DNA of 64,000 nt from JAVZOV01 sp049976445. Lineage in GTDB: Archaea > Thermoproteota > Thermoprotei > Gearchaeales > WAQG01. The notes under the pieces are model-generated. The model had not been told where the DNA came from, did no database searches, and saw only the letters and a program-made list of their open reading frames with translations. Made by a program: the position numbers and the translations under genes. Shown here piece by piece: positions 54,292-63,250 of the stretch. The stretch is taken from positions 1-64,000 of the forward strand of contig JBMFIF010000003.1 in the NCBI GenBank assembly GCA_049976445.1. Direction: 5' to 3'. The first letter of the stretch is position 1. The number at the start of each line of letters is the position of its first letter.

Positions 54292-55650
54292 ATGGCAAAA
54301 CTGTTTGGAACGAACGGTGTTAGGGGTGTTGTGAACCTAGAATTGACACCAAAATTTATTAGAGATATGAGTAGGGCAATAGGTACATTTTTTAAAGGTA
54401 AAACTATTCTTGTTGGTATTGATGCCAGGGTTACCAGCAGAATGATAAGGGATATCGTTATTCCTTCACTTATTGATAGTGGTGTGAGTGTTTATGATGG
54501 TGGTCTTGCTCCTACACCTGCGCATCAGTATGCAGTTAAGTATTATAATTTAGATGGTGGTGTGGTTATTACTGCTAGTCATAATCCACCGGAATATAAT
54601 GGGTTAAAAGTGCTAGGAGAAAAGGGTATGGAGCTTCCTCATGAATATGAAGACTTTATTGAAGAAATATATTATAAAAAGAACTTTGTTCAGGGAGTCG
54701 GCCATTTTTCTGGTATGTTAGATGTTATAAAACCATATATTAATAATATTTTATCACTTATAGATTCTAGTAGTGTTCGTGAACGTAAATTCAAAATTGT
54801 TACTGATACTATCAGCAGTGTTGCCGGACTTACAGTTCCTTTATTATTAAAAGAGTTGAATGTTGGAATGATTAGTATAAATGGACAATTGGATGGGGCT
54901 TTTTCTTCCCGTAATCCAGAGCCGTTACCAGATAATTTACAAAATCTCGGTAGATTTGTAAAATCATGTAAATGTGATTTTGGTGTAGCGTTTGATGGTG
55001 ATGCTGACAGATCAATTTTCATTAGTGATGAGGGTGAGGTTGTTTGGGGTGATAGATCAGGAGCTTTACTTGCTGAACACTCTATGAGAAAACATGGGAA
55101 GGGAGTTTTAGTTGTTGGTGTAAGCGCGTCACGGGTTGTTGAATATCCTATTAAGAAGTTGGGAGGAGAAGTGTTATGGACTAAGGTTGGAAGTGTGATA
55201 ATAACACATAAGATACTTGAATTGGAGTCTAAAGGAATACGAGCATTTGGATTAGAGGAGAATGGAGGGTTTTTTTATACTCCACATCAACCTGCTAGGG
55301 ATGGAACTATGAGTCTTGCTTTAATGCTAGAAGCGTTGTCAGGGATGAATATCACTCTTTCAGAATATAATAATAGTTTACCGAGACTTTTTATGGCTAA
55401 AGATAAGTTACCATGTCCGAATGAGAAAAAATCATATGCTATTGAACGAATTATCAGATATTATTCATCATTAGGCTATGAATATGATACTATAGATGGT
55501 ATTAGAGTGTGGTTTAATGAGAATGAATGGATATTGGTAAGACCAAGTGGTACTGAACCATTTTTACGTGTTTTTGCTGAATCTACTGATCCGGAAAAAA
55601 CTAAAGATCTATTAGCTAAGACAAAATTAGAGGTTTCTAAATTAGTTTGA
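54292..55650 (+). CDS. glmM: Phosphoglucosamine mutase / phosphohexomutase
   Basis: About 452 aa from ATG 54292. FGTNGVRGVVN, the phosphoserine loop TASHNPPEYNG, the metal loop FDGDADRS, EENGGFFYTP (sugar binding) and RPSGTEPFLRVF (phosphate binding) cover all four domains. It isomerises glucosamine-6-P to -1-P for UDP-GlcNAc, possibly also mannose or glucose phosphates. Substrate choice cannot be read from the motifs with certainty. The start sits 1 nt after the dys stop. Confidence 0.9.
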   Translation: MAKLFGTNGVRGVVNLELTPKFIRDMSRAIGTFFKGKTILVGIDARVTSRMIRDIVIPSLIDSGVSVYDGGLAPTPAHQYAVKYYNLDGGVVITASHNPPEYNGLKVLGEKGMELPHEYEDFIEEIYYKKNFVQGVGHFSGMLDVIKPYINNILSLIDSSSVRERKFKIVTDTISSVAGLTVPLLLKELNVGMISINGQLDGAFSSRNPEPLPDNLQNLGRFVKSCKCDFGVAFDGDADRSIFISDEGEVVWGDRSGALLAEHSMRKHGKGVLVVGVSASRVVEYPIKKLGGEVLWTKVGSVIITHKILELESKGIRAFGLEENGGFFYTPHQPARDGTMSLALMLEALSGMNITLSEYNNSLPRLFMAKDKLPCPNEKKSYAIERIIRYYSSLGYEYDTIDGIRVWFNENEWILVRPSGTEPFLRVFAESTDPEKTKDLLAKTKLEVSKLV

Positions 55651-55661
55651 GGAAAGTGAAC

Positions 55662-56486
55662 ATGAGGAAATTTGAATGTGATGTTCTTTTTCTTTCATCT
55701 GAAATTGATGAAGCTAGTGTTAATATAAAAAAGAAACTTATTGAAAAATATGGATTTGTTGAAAAAGGAGAATTTAATAGTATACCATTGTATGTCAAAG
55801 ATGATATGATTATTTTGACAATTAGTAGTGAACACATATACTTTGACATATTAGAAGAGTTTGTTAAAGCAAATTTAGTTATAGTGTTAAGTAAACATAC
55901 ATCACAAAGTAATATACCTGCATTAACAGCGCATTTCACAGGTAATTGGGGGAATTCAAACAGTTATGGAGGTAAGCCTAGGACTTTGTCTATTGCTCCA
56001 GCTTCAAAACTCAAGGTTGCGTTAAATATAATGAAAAAATTGGCAAAAGAGTTTTCGTTAGATTGGAATGTTTCAATGGAAGTGACTCACCATGGTCCTA
56101 CATTAAAAAATACTCCTATAATGTTTGTCGAGATAGGAAGTACTTCTCAACAATGGAAAGACCCTGTAGCAGCTGAAATCGTTGCAACGAGTGCTATTGT
56201 TGCTGCTGAATCTAATAATATTTTTGATACTATTGTAGGTTTTGGAGGTTCACACTATGCGCCAAGGTTTAATCATTACATTTTTGAGACAAATTTTGCA
56301 GTAGGTCATGTAGCTCCAGAATATGTTTTTAATGATATCACAGAGAATGAAATATTATTAGCTTTTGAGCGTACATTTGAAAAGACAAAGACTGCTGTTA
56401 TAGATTGGAAAGGTTTAAAAGGATCTTATCGGTCATTTCTTATAGATATTTTGAATCGTAATGGAATGAATGTTATTAGAGCGTAG
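55662..56486 (+). CDS. dtdA: D-aminoacyl-tRNA deacylase DtdA
   Basis: About 274 aa from ATG 55662. Conserved blocks of archaeal/plant DTD2: TGNWGNSNSYGGKPRTLSIAP, MEVTHHGPTLKNTPIMFVEIGSTSQQWKDP, GFGGSHYAPRF and HVAPEYVFND, rich in His and Cys/Asp candidates for the zinc site. It frees tRNA from mischarged D-amino acids. The first ATG-like codon (55647) would overlap glmM; the chosen ATG leaves 11 nt. Confidence 0.92.
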   Translation: MRKFECDVLFLSSEIDEASVNIKKKLIEKYGFVEKGEFNSIPLYVKDDMIILTISSEHIYFDILEEFVKANLVIVLSKHTSQSNIPALTAHFTGNWGNSNSYGGKPRTLSIAPASKLKVALNIMKKLAKEFSLDWNVSMEVTHHGPTLKNTPIMFVEIGSTSQQWKDPVAAEIVATSAIVAAESNNIFDTIVGFGGSHYAPRFNHYIFETNFAVGHVAPEYVFNDITENEILLAFERTFEKTKTAVIDWKGLKGSYRSFLIDILNRNGMNVIRA

Positions 56487-56590
56487 CATTTTCGGTGTAC
56501 TCTCAGACTACTATTCTTATGTATATTCATGTATGCATTTTTTTAGCTTTGTTATTTTATATTATGAATCATTAATATTAAGGGAGAATT

Positions 56591-57640
56591 GTGAATAATC
56601 TAAATGTAGAAGGTGGAGTTTGCGATAAGTGTGGAGGTAAGATTATAAAGACTCCAGAAGGAGAATTCGTGTGTTCAGAGTGTGGACTAGTGAAAGGCCA
56701 TGAGTTTGCAGAGCCTAATTACACAATTGCACCAATGAAAAGTGATCATGTAGGTTATGTTTCTCATGTTTATGCTGATAATATGTCATTAATTTATGGA
56801 GTTGGAAGTAATATAAGTCGTAGGAGTACGAAAAAGAATTTTAACAAGTCATCCATGGGAACCTTAATTACTCATGATAAAAAGATCAAGTTAGAGAAAA
56901 CTAAGCAAATTATTGAAAAAAGAATACTCAATTCTATGGAATTTGTTGCATCTCGTCTTAATATTCCTGATGATGTTCTTAGACGTTCTATTATAATATA
57001 TGCAAAGACTATTAGAATTATGAAAAAGGATAAAAAACGAATTCCAGGTGTTAATAAATATGCGCTCTCTGCTGCTTCATTAATTGCAGCTATATGGGAA
57101 GCAGGCAATATTAAACCATTTACGTTGGTTGAAATAGCTAGTTTTTATAGAGAACTTGGGCATCGTGTAGATAGCCGTAATATTGCATGGGCATTAATAC
57201 AGACAAGAAAAATAATACAACGGAATATAACAATTAAGGAAAGAATAAGAGTTTATATAGACCGAATAACAGCGATGTTATACTCTAATACTTTTATACG
57301 CATAAAAATACGATACATGCGCAATAAGATAAATCTAAGTACTTATGTTCAAAAGATCAAGGAAAGAGCATTAAAAATTCTAGATTCACTTGATCAAAAC
57401 GTATATCAAAGTAAAAATCCATATATAATAGCAGCTTCATTAGTTTATATTTCAGAAAAAATGTTAGCTTCCGAGTTAAAATTTCGTTCTCTTCTTTCAC
57501 ATAAAGTTCTTTCAATAACTATCGGGATTTCAGATTATTCAATTAGAGATAATGTACAAGCAATACTATCTTACCTAGGTATAAAAATTGATCTATCTTC
57601 TAGAGGAATTATAAGAAGTGCATACCCTAACGTATCATAA
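56591..57640 (+). CDS. Second, divergent TFB paralogue
   Basis: A 349-aa protein. The zinc ribbon is intact (CDKCGGKIIKTPEGEFVCSECGLV), and the first cyclin fold is recognisable (GVNKYALSAASLIAAIWEAG). The second (about 255-340) is more diverged but still has NPYIIAASLVYISEKM. It is 43 aa longer than the main TFB at 36388 and its linker differs strongly. It may direct RNA polymerase to special promoters. It sits directly beside the second filament cluster, and its 3' end overlaps the convergent small membrane-protein gene by 70 nt. Confidence 0.9.
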   Translation: MNNLNVEGGVCDKCGGKIIKTPEGEFVCSECGLVKGHEFAEPNYTIAPMKSDHVGYVSHVYADNMSLIYGVGSNISRRSTKKNFNKSSMGTLITHDKKIKLEKTKQIIEKRILNSMEFVASRLNIPDDVLRRSIIIYAKTIRIMKKDKKRIPGVNKYALSAASLIAAIWEAGNIKPFTLVEIASFYRELGHRVDSRNIAWALIQTRKIIQRNITIKERIRVYIDRITAMLYSNTFIRIKIRYMRNKINLSTYVQKIKERALKILDSLDQNVYQSKNPYIIAASLVYISEKMLASELKFRSLLSHKVLSITIGISDYSIRDNVQAILSYLGIKIDLSSRGIIRSAYPNVS

Positions 57641-58050
57641 ATCCTAATAATAATTTTATAGAAAATTCCTATATAATTACTTATTATAACATTTATTTTT
57701 ATTGTTTCTATCTTAATAATTATAATATCGTTATCATCTATTAATGAGTTATTATAAAAATTGATGGCAGAAACTATGAGCAATACGAATCCCTCCTTAA
57801 TTTCAGTAAGATTAGTAAAAGAATTTGTGTACACTATTCTTGTTAGATAATTCTTGGTGTTTATTTTTATATTGTTTATTATGGAGTATGATTCTAAATA
57901 AATAATTTTTCTTACATACATTTCATCATAAATTGGACGCAGTTTGGTGTATTCTGATTGCATATTAAACATGACTAGTACTAGGAAAAGGATTTGTAAA
58001 GTCACTATGACCGCTTTTTGATTTCTATGTATTACCATAGATTTCAACAT
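57571..58050 (-). CDS. Small membrane-anchored protein, possible minor pilin
   Basis: About 159 aa with one N-terminal membrane helix (VIVTLQILFLVLVMFNM) and a long extracellular-type domain rich in I, N, T and Y. The C-terminus overlaps the end of the second TFB by 70 nt, unusual here. It is the last of four minus-strand genes, all with a single N-terminal helix, overlapping start-to-stop. Context with the pilin and platform genes suggests minor-subunit roles, but no prepilin motif is obvious. Confidence 0.6.
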   Translation of the reverse strand: MLKSMVIHRNQKAVIVTLQILFLVLVMFNMQSEYTKLRPIYDEMYVRKIIYLESYSIINNIKINTKNYLTRIVYTNSFTNLTEIKEGFVLLIVSAINFYNNSLIDDNDIIIIKIETIKINVIISNYIGIFYKIIIRIYDTLGYALLIIPLEDRSIFIPR

Positions 58051-58381
58051 TTATATCACCACATGATATGGAAATTACTGGAATTTGCACATGTTTCTCA
58101 TTACTTTTAATTATTATTTCGATGTGATCATTACTGTTTATAATTTTTATTGGATACTGCATATCTAATAACTTGAGTATCTCATTTAGCGTAATATTTT
58201 TGCATTGAAAGAGTTTTTCATTGTGTAGAATTTTTTGTTGCAGTATAAAATATTTATAATAATTTTGAAATACTTCTTGTTTGTTAGATAATGTCTGTGG
58301 TGTTATATATGTTATTGTTATTGTGGTGAGGAGTAGAAGTGATATAATTAAGTCTAAAATAGGTATTGAATCAATGTTCAT
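58025..58381 (-). CDS. Small membrane-anchored protein, possible minor pilin
   Basis: About 118 aa. The N-terminal hydrophobic helix (IPILDLIISLLLLTTITITYI) is followed by a helical, then beta-rich soluble part with two cysteines (FQCKN, SISCGD) that could form a disulfide outside the cell. ATG 58381 overlaps the stop of the 54-aa gene upstream, and its 3' end overlaps the next gene by 26 nt. This is a tight translational chain. Confidence 0.6.
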   Translation of the reverse strand: MNIDSIPILDLIISLLLLTTITITYITPQTLSNKQEVFQNYYKYFILQQKILHNEKLFQCKNITLNEILKLLDMQYPIKIINSNDHIEIIIKSNEKHVQIPVISISCGDINVEIYGNT

Positions 58382-58535
58382 AGTAATCACTTAATCTAAT
58401 AATATTAGCTAATGAGCTGTTCTGTATATCACTTATCAATGAATTGACAATATTAATTTGTATAGTAATTAAGTATATGAGTTGTATAAATATTAAAAGA
58501 AACAATATAATTATCAGTATAATATTTTCTGTCAT
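58371..58535 (-). CDS. 54-aa single-span membrane protein
   Basis: A short gene beginning at ATG 58535, which shares its A with the TAA stop of the upstream gene (TAATG). It reads MTENIILIIILFLLIFIQLIYLI, a membrane helix, then about 30 polar residues (NSLISDIQNSSLANIIRLSDYY). Its stop overlaps the next start. The perfect fit between two genes argues that it is translated even though it is so short. Confidence 0.65.
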   Translation of the reverse strand: MTENIILIIILFLLIFIQLIYLITIQINIVNSLISDIQNSSLANIIRLSDYYEH

Positions 58536-58912
58536 TAACCCTCACTCACTACTATATAGTTATCTATGTACGAAAATGTATAGTGTTTGTTGGTTTCTAA
58601 TATAATTTTCTTAAATTTCACATCAGACTTAAAAGTAAATGACATGGAGTTTATATTAATTATTATGGAGTTATCTTCTAAATATATTAAAATATTATTG
58701 GTGAAGGATTTTATTGAAATTTTAATACTTGCATTTAAGGTTTCTGCCAGATAACCTGCATCATTAACTTGAGAATAAATTGCTACTGCTTCTGTTTTTG
58801 CTATTGTCATGTAAAGCGAGTTTATGCTGATGGTGTTTATTAATATGAGAATTGTTGATAAAGAGATCCATGCAATTATATCCATGTAGGATTGAATTAA
58901 GCGTTCTGGCAT
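58535..58912 (-). CDS. Small membrane-anchored protein, possible minor pilin
   Basis: A 125-aa protein. MDIIAWISLSTILILINTISINSLYM is an N-terminal membrane helix, followed by a helical stalk (TIAKTEAVAIYSQVNDAGYLAETL) and a beta-rich domain to the end. This helix-stalk-beta plan is that of type IV pilin-like minor subunits. It is the first gene of the minus-strand set, divergent from the filament operon with 81 bp between the starts, so the two are probably co-regulated. Confidence 0.6.
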   Translation of the reverse strand: MPERLIQSYMDIIAWISLSTILILINTISINSLYMTIAKTEAVAIYSQVNDAGYLAETLNASIKISIKSFTNNILIYLEDNSIIININSMSFTFKSDVKFKKIILETNKHYTFSYIDNYIVVSEG

Positions 58913-58993
58913 TAATTCTCGTAAGTATCTGTCAATTACTAATTTTAAGGATACAAGAGGTGTTTTTAGGTATTTTTATCTTAAAATAATGGT

Positions 58994-59230
58994 ATGAATG
59001 TTAGTAAGAGTGATATATTGGTTTGGGGGTTACGCATAATTTTTGATGAGCTAAAGGAAATACAGAGTAAATTGACAGAGTTAGAAGATAGAGTACGTTC
59101 TTTAGAGGATTTGACTACTAGTTCGCTTATGTTGACATCAATTTATCGTATTGAATATGTTAAGTGGTATACTATCTATGTGTCTAAGATTGAGGATAAG
59201 CTTATGGAGGCTAGAATTTCATGTCGATGA
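58994..59230 (+). CDS. Short coiled-coil protein
   Basis: A 78-aa protein with a heptad helix (FDELKEIQSKLTELEDRVRSLEDL, about 17-40) followed by a second amphipathic helix. It starts the plus-strand operon. Its stop overlaps the next gene by 10 nt. No family recognised; a cytoplasmic scaffold for the ATPase is possible by analogy with FlaC/ArlC-like coiled coils. Confidence 0.6.
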   Translation: MNVSKSDILVWGLRIIFDELKEIQSKLTELEDRVRSLEDLTTSSLMLTSIYRIEYVKWYTIYVSKIEDKLMEARISCR

Positions 59231-59619
59231 GAGTTACTCTTGAAGATTTAGCTTTACTTATGGTTAAGAAAGGTGTTTCTCCAGATACTGTTAAAGAACT
59301 TTTAACAGAACTAGGAGCTACAAAGGAACGTATAGATAAAATTATGGATACTCTTCCGAAATCAGAAATCGTTGAAGAAAAGAAAAGTAAAATTAATGAA
59401 ATAAATCAGGATAGAATTGCAAAAGAATTGATGGCACTATCATTTGAGGTTGTTAAAATTAAGAGTAATGTAGAAATACATAAATCAAGGATAGAGGGAC
59501 TAGAAACTCGTATTTCAAGTCTGGAAGCTCGTTTTGAGGCTCTCTCAAACATTCTAGTAGAATATGCTCCATTTCTTTTCAAGAGGGATAAGGATAATGC
59601 TAAATCAAATGTGCAGTAA
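59221..59619 (+). CDS. Coiled-coil protein with N-terminal helical domain
   Basis: A 132-aa protein. The N-terminal 45 residues form a small helical domain (LEDLALLMVKKGVSPDTVKELLTELGATKERIDKIM). A linker and a long heptad coil (VEIHKSRIEGLETRISSLEARFEALSNIL) follow. It overlaps both neighbours. It is unknown, but the tandem of two coiled-coil proteins before a secretion ATPase recalls archaellum cytoplasmic components; that comparison is structural, not sequence-based. Confidence 0.6.
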   Translation: MSMRVTLEDLALLMVKKGVSPDTVKELLTELGATKERIDKIMDTLPKSEIVEEKKSKINEINQDRIAKELMALSFEVVKIKSNVEIHKSRIEGLETRISSLEARFEALSNILVEYAPFLFKRDKDNAKSNVQ

Positions 59620-61303
59620 GTCATGCAAAATTGTGGATGAAGGTAGCACATTACGAGTTTACTGTCCTCATGATTTTCATGTTTTTGGTCTTGAAACAAA
59701 TAGAGAATGCAGAGAAAAGGTCTTTTCATCTATATCTGATAATACTTTTTCAATAATAATGGAAAATGGAATTATTAACAAGACTTATAAGAAAAATGTT
59801 AAAGAATTATTTAATTATATCTCATTGATTAATATTCACTTTGATAAGATCAAAATGCAGAATATTTCTAAAGATGAATTAATTTATGATCCTGTATTAT
59901 TACGTTCAGCATATTCCTCTAATGATCTTATGAAAACTTGGATTTATAAACGTTCACCATTTTTTAGAGAACTTACTGATTACTTTGCAATGAACTATAC
60001 TGATCACGAAATTTATGAATGGTTATTTGAACCATACGTGGATTATTGCAATGGATTTAGATCCATAATAGACTCTGAAAGGATAAATGTATATGATGTG
60101 AATGTAGGTTTTGTGAATATTTATGATCATGACAGTCACTGTTTTTATATAGTTGATGAGGTTTCTAGAAAACCTAATGCTCAAGATTTTTTAGAAAAAA
60201 TGTTGTGGTTAATCGTAACTAAAAGTAACAATTTGAGTAAGATCATGGTACCTTTATATGATAATCATGTTCAAGAGATGTATTTAGATGGAGAGGATAA
60301 GTTTATTTATTTGGATCATGAAGAGTACGGTAGATGTTCTACTAACATATTTATTACGCATCCTGATATTGAAAGAGTAAAGACTTACGCTAGTATTATA
60401 GGTAAAGGCAATGTTAGTCTATCAAATCCATCATTAAAAATGGATATTACACTCAATGGTATTCCTCATAGGTTTTCTTTAGATTCGCCACCGTTAGTTC
60501 TAGCAACATCATTAAACATTAGAAATTTAACTGTACAATATATGAACATACAAAAGCTAATAAAATCTGATACTATAACGGCAGAAGCTATGGCATATCT
60601 TATTTTTCTTGCTATGAATAGACTGAATATTGTAATTTGTGGAGAACCAAATAGCGGTAAAACAACTCTTGCAAATGTTATTGATTCAGAATTACCAAAA
60701 ATTTGGCGTAGGATTTATATTGAAGATGTTGTAGAAAGTCTTAATTTAAAAGATAAAGATGTTCATCAAATAAAAATCCAAACAACACCCTTTGAGCAAG
60801 GAGCTAAGGTTTTTAGAAAGAGTACTGAAATAGTTAAGTTATTGCATAGGTCACCAGATTGGATTTACTTAGGTGAGATACAAACAAAGGAACATACAAA
60901 AGCTATGTTTCACGCATTTTCGATGGGTTTAAAAGGCATAGCTACAACTCATGCAGCATCTATTGAAGGACTTTTTTACAGATGGACAAAACATTATATG
61001 ATTGATCCAAATAGTATACGGCTCATTAATGTAATCGTTTTAATGGAACGTGAAATCACAAATTCAGGTAAAATTATAAGATATGTGAAAAATATTGCAG
61101 AAATTGATAATAATAGTAATCCTATAATCATTTTTAACAGAGTTAATGGTAAGCTTGTTAGAACTATAAATTCGCTGTTTGATTCACAAAATATAAAGAA
61201 TCTAATAATGAACGGAAAAAGCTATGAAGAAATTAAAACTCTTCTTCTTAATATTTTAAATAAGATTAATGGAGGTATTATAGATGAAGAAATCTACCAA
61301 TAA
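59597..61303 (+). CDS. Divergent type IV filament/secretion ATPase
   Basis: About 568 aa from ATG 59597 (ATG 59609 also possible). The N-terminal 130 residues include a cysteine-bearing module (CSKSCKIVDEGSTLRVYCPHDFHVFGLETNREC). The core has CGEPNSGKTTLANVI (Walker A, about 350), IYIEDVVE (Asp box) and PDWIYLGEIQTKEHTKAMFHAFSMGLKGIATTHAAS (Walker B and His box). Walker B reads GEIQTKE instead of the common GEVRGxE. It overlaps the platform gene by 20 nt. Confidence 0.88.
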   Translation: MLNQMCSKSCKIVDEGSTLRVYCPHDFHVFGLETNRECREKVFSSISDNTFSIIMENGIINKTYKKNVKELFNYISLINIHFDKIKMQNISKDELIYDPVLLRSAYSSNDLMKTWIYKRSPFFRELTDYFAMNYTDHEIYEWLFEPYVDYCNGFRSIIDSERINVYDVNVGFVNIYDHDSHCFYIVDEVSRKPNAQDFLEKMLWLIVTKSNNLSKIMVPLYDNHVQEMYLDGEDKFIYLDHEEYGRCSTNIFITHPDIERVKTYASIIGKGNVSLSNPSLKMDITLNGIPHRFSLDSPPLVLATSLNIRNLTVQYMNIQKLIKSDTITAEAMAYLIFLAMNRLNIVICGEPNSGKTTLANVIDSELPKIWRRIYIEDVVESLNLKDKDVHQIKIQTTPFEQGAKVFRKSTEIVKLLHRSPDWIYLGEIQTKEHTKAMFHAFSMGLKGIATTHAASIEGLFYRWTKHYMIDPNSIRLINVIVLMEREITNSGKIIRYVKNIAEIDNNSNPIIIFNRVNGKLVRTINSLFDSQNIKNLIMNGKSYEEIKTLLLNILNKINGGIIDEEIYQ

Positions 61304-61811
61304 GATAAACAAGGTCACTATTAACGAAGGATCATTTCTTGCATTGATTTCACTCATGTTACAAATTAGAGATACAAGGTCTATGTTAGAGCGTATTAAA
61401 AATTATTATCTTTTAGACAGAGATCGACAATTTCTAGTGGAAAAAATTAGTGAGGGACATGATCCAATTAAAGTACTTAATTCTATTAGCGTATTTAATA
61501 ATTTAGACGTGACTTCGACTTATCTTAATTTGTACTCTTCACACGGTATAACATCTACTGAACGTTATAATGTCCAAGAATTAGCATTCCTAAAAACTTC
61601 AGGGTATTTAAAAGATCTTACTAATAAACTTACATTGCGTATTCTCGTTATTACATTTTTAAGTTACATTGTGCCTGTTGCATTAGCAATTTTTTCTATT
61701 AAATATGGGCTGATAGGTACAATATTATTTTTAGGCATTTTAATTATATTTACGACTTATATATCCTTAGATACTAAGAGAATGATTCTTCTGCTGAGGG
61801 ATGTTAAATGA
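61284..61811 (+). CDS. Split filament platform protein, first half
   Basis: A 175-aa protein: one T2SF-like helical bundle (EGSFLALISLMLQIRDTRSMLERIK ... GHDPIKVLNSI) then two membrane helices (LRILVITFLSYIVPVALAIFSI; GTILFLGILIIFTTYI). This is about a third of the usual PilC/TadC protein. The next gene overlaps by 4 nt and supplies a second similar unit, so the platform is encoded by two genes. Confidence 0.78.
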   Translation: MKKSTNKINKVTINEGSFLALISLMLQIRDTRSMLERIKNYYLLDRDRQFLVEKISEGHDPIKVLNSISVFNNLDVTSTYLNLYSSHGITSTERYNVQELAFLKTSGYLKDLTNKLTLRILVITFLSYIVPVALAIFSIKYGLIGTILFLGILIIFTTYISLDTKRMILLLRDVK

Positions 61812-62407
61812 ATGATGAAATTGAAGAGTTGATGATTTATTTAAACCAAAATAGTACATTAGGTCTTGGTAAAGCACTGATGTCATATAAGCCTAGGAAT
61901 AAATCCATTAAGAAAATTTATGATACTATTATTAATATGATGTTGTTAAAAGGTCATGAACCGCAACATGTTATTAGTTATGCATCTTATTTATTACCCA
62001 GAGGAACTTTTTTGAACTATAATGTGCAAAATATAATTATTGGTGATCGTTCAGCAATATCTCGTAATATTAATTCTATTATAATTTCACGAAAAATACA
62101 GGAAATATACAGAGATTTTGAGTTGTGGTTATCATCTATGAAGATGAAAACATTTTTATTAACTATTATGAGCTCAATATTTTTAGCTGCTATGTCAAGA
62201 TTACCTTTTATTTTAATTAGCAAGATTGAACATTATTCAGATTGGTTTAATTTTGTTCCATTTCTTTATGGATTTTTATGCATTACACTTGCTTTTCTTT
62301 CCTCAAACATTTATGGTGAAAAGCGTTTTACATTATTAATATCTTTACTTTCATTATTTTCCTATACAATTATGATGATAATAATCAATACACTATTTAA
62401 AATCTAA
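61808..62407 (+). CDS. Split filament platform protein, second half
   Basis: A 199-aa protein: a soluble helical bundle (EELMIYLNQNSTLGLGKALMSY ... GHEPQHVISYASYLLPRG) and three membrane helices in the C-terminal half (FLLTIMSSIFLAAMSRLPFIL; FVPFLYGFLCITLAFLSS; LLISLLSLFSYTIMMIII). It pairs with the preceding gene as a T2SF-type platform. Similar split into TadB/TadC-type pairs is known in Tad systems; orthology here is inference. Confidence 0.78.
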   Translation: MNDEIEELMIYLNQNSTLGLGKALMSYKPRNKSIKKIYDTIINMMLLKGHEPQHVISYASYLLPRGTFLNYNVQNIIIGDRSAISRNINSIIISRKIQEIYRDFELWLSSMKMKTFLLTIMSSIFLAAMSRLPFILISKIEHYSDWFNFVPFLYGFLCITLAFLSSNIYGEKRFTLLISLLSLFSYTIMMIIINTLFKI

Positions 62408-62453
62408 TTATGATTTAAATTTGTATTTAACTAAATTATCATGGTGAAAAATA

Positions 62454-62699
62454 ATGATAAAAAAGTTGTATAGTCTGATAAGAAATCGTAAAGCATCTCC
62501 ACTAGTAGAAGAAGGTATGCTTCTGGGTTTAGCAGCTATAACGTTTACAGTAATTCTTAGTATCGTTTCTAATATTATTACCTCAGTACAAAACTCATCA
62601 GCTTCAATGTCATCGTCACTAAGTTCAGGTTTTACTAATTTTCTTAATCAATTAGCTGAGATACTTAATCAAATTGCAAGAGCACTAGGTATTAAGTGA
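62454..62699 (+). CDS. Short Flp/type IV-like pilin
   Basis: An 81-aa protein. A basic leader IRNRKA is followed by SPLVEEGMLLGLAAITFTVILSIV: cleavage after RKA would leave Glu at +5, the prepilin peptidase pattern. After the assembly helix come only about 40 Ser/Asn-rich helical residues, so the mature protein is about 62 aa, the size of Flp-type pilins. It lies between platform and ATPase genes with its own A/T-rich 46-bp leader, perhaps for higher expression. VirB2-like DNA-transfer pilins of archaea are an alternative. Confidence 0.8.
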   Translation: MIKKLYSLIRNRKASPLVEEGMLLGLAAITFTVILSIVSNIITSVQNSSASMSSSLSSGFTNFLNQLAEILNQIARALGIK

Positions 62700-63250
62700 A
62701 TATTATGATGTATGGTAAGGATGATATAATTACTCTTTTTTCTTTATTAATTATAATTACAATAACTTTACGTTGGATAATTCAGTATATTACTTTTTTA
62801 TCATATACGTTTTATCAATGGTTAATAATATCATTTGCAATCGTTATACTAATTATCGTAATTTTAAAGCTTCTAAACAAAAACAAATTGCATGAATATG
62901 CTAAAAAACATAGCCTAATTTTAAGAACATACAATAAAAATCAGTATGTTTTTTCTGTAAATAAGTTAAGTATGTTAACTAATAACATTCAACCAAGTGA
63001 TGAGAATCTTTTACAATTATCATCACAGCTTTTGACATTTCAATTACTTTTTTCTTTAATAATTGTGCCAACAAACGATAACGCTGAATTATATTTAATT
63101 GTATCGAAGCCAGTTAAAAATCGTTCAGATATAGATAATTTCATTGATCAATTATCAAGTATAAAGGCTGTCTTTCATGCATACCTTGGATATGTAATTA
63201 CAAATGAGCACGAAAAAGTGATGAAGAATGAACTCCCAATACCATTCTAA
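62696..63250 (+). CDS. Two-TM protein with soluble domain, possible N-terminal partner of the HerA-like ATPase
   Basis: About 184 aa from GTG 62696, or 181 aa from ATG 62705. Two membrane helices (LFSLLIIITITLRWIIQYI; WLIISFAIVILIIVILKLL) precede a soluble domain (LLTFQLLFSLIIVPTNDNAELYLIVSKPVKNRSDIDNFI). The latter resembles in layout the N-terminal region that precedes the motor in VirB4/CedB-type ATPases. It overlaps the HerA-like gene by 23 nt. A split VirB4-type ATPase is a reasonable but unproven reading. Confidence 0.6.
   Translation: MNIMMYGKDDIITLFSLLIIITITLRWIIQYITFLSYTFYQWLIISFAIVILIIVILKLLNKNKLHEYAKKHSLILRTYNKNQYVFSVNKLSMLTNNIQPSDENLLQLSSQLLTFQLLFSLIIVPTNDNAELYLIVSKPVKNRSDIDNFIDQLSSIKAVFHAYLGYVITNEHEKVMKNELPIPF

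Noticed and set aside
57571..57640. Whether the 70-nt convergent overlap means the 159-aa gene is false
   Set aside because: The upstream part has a clear membrane helix and fits the overlapping set, so I kept it; a frame error near its 3' end remains possible.
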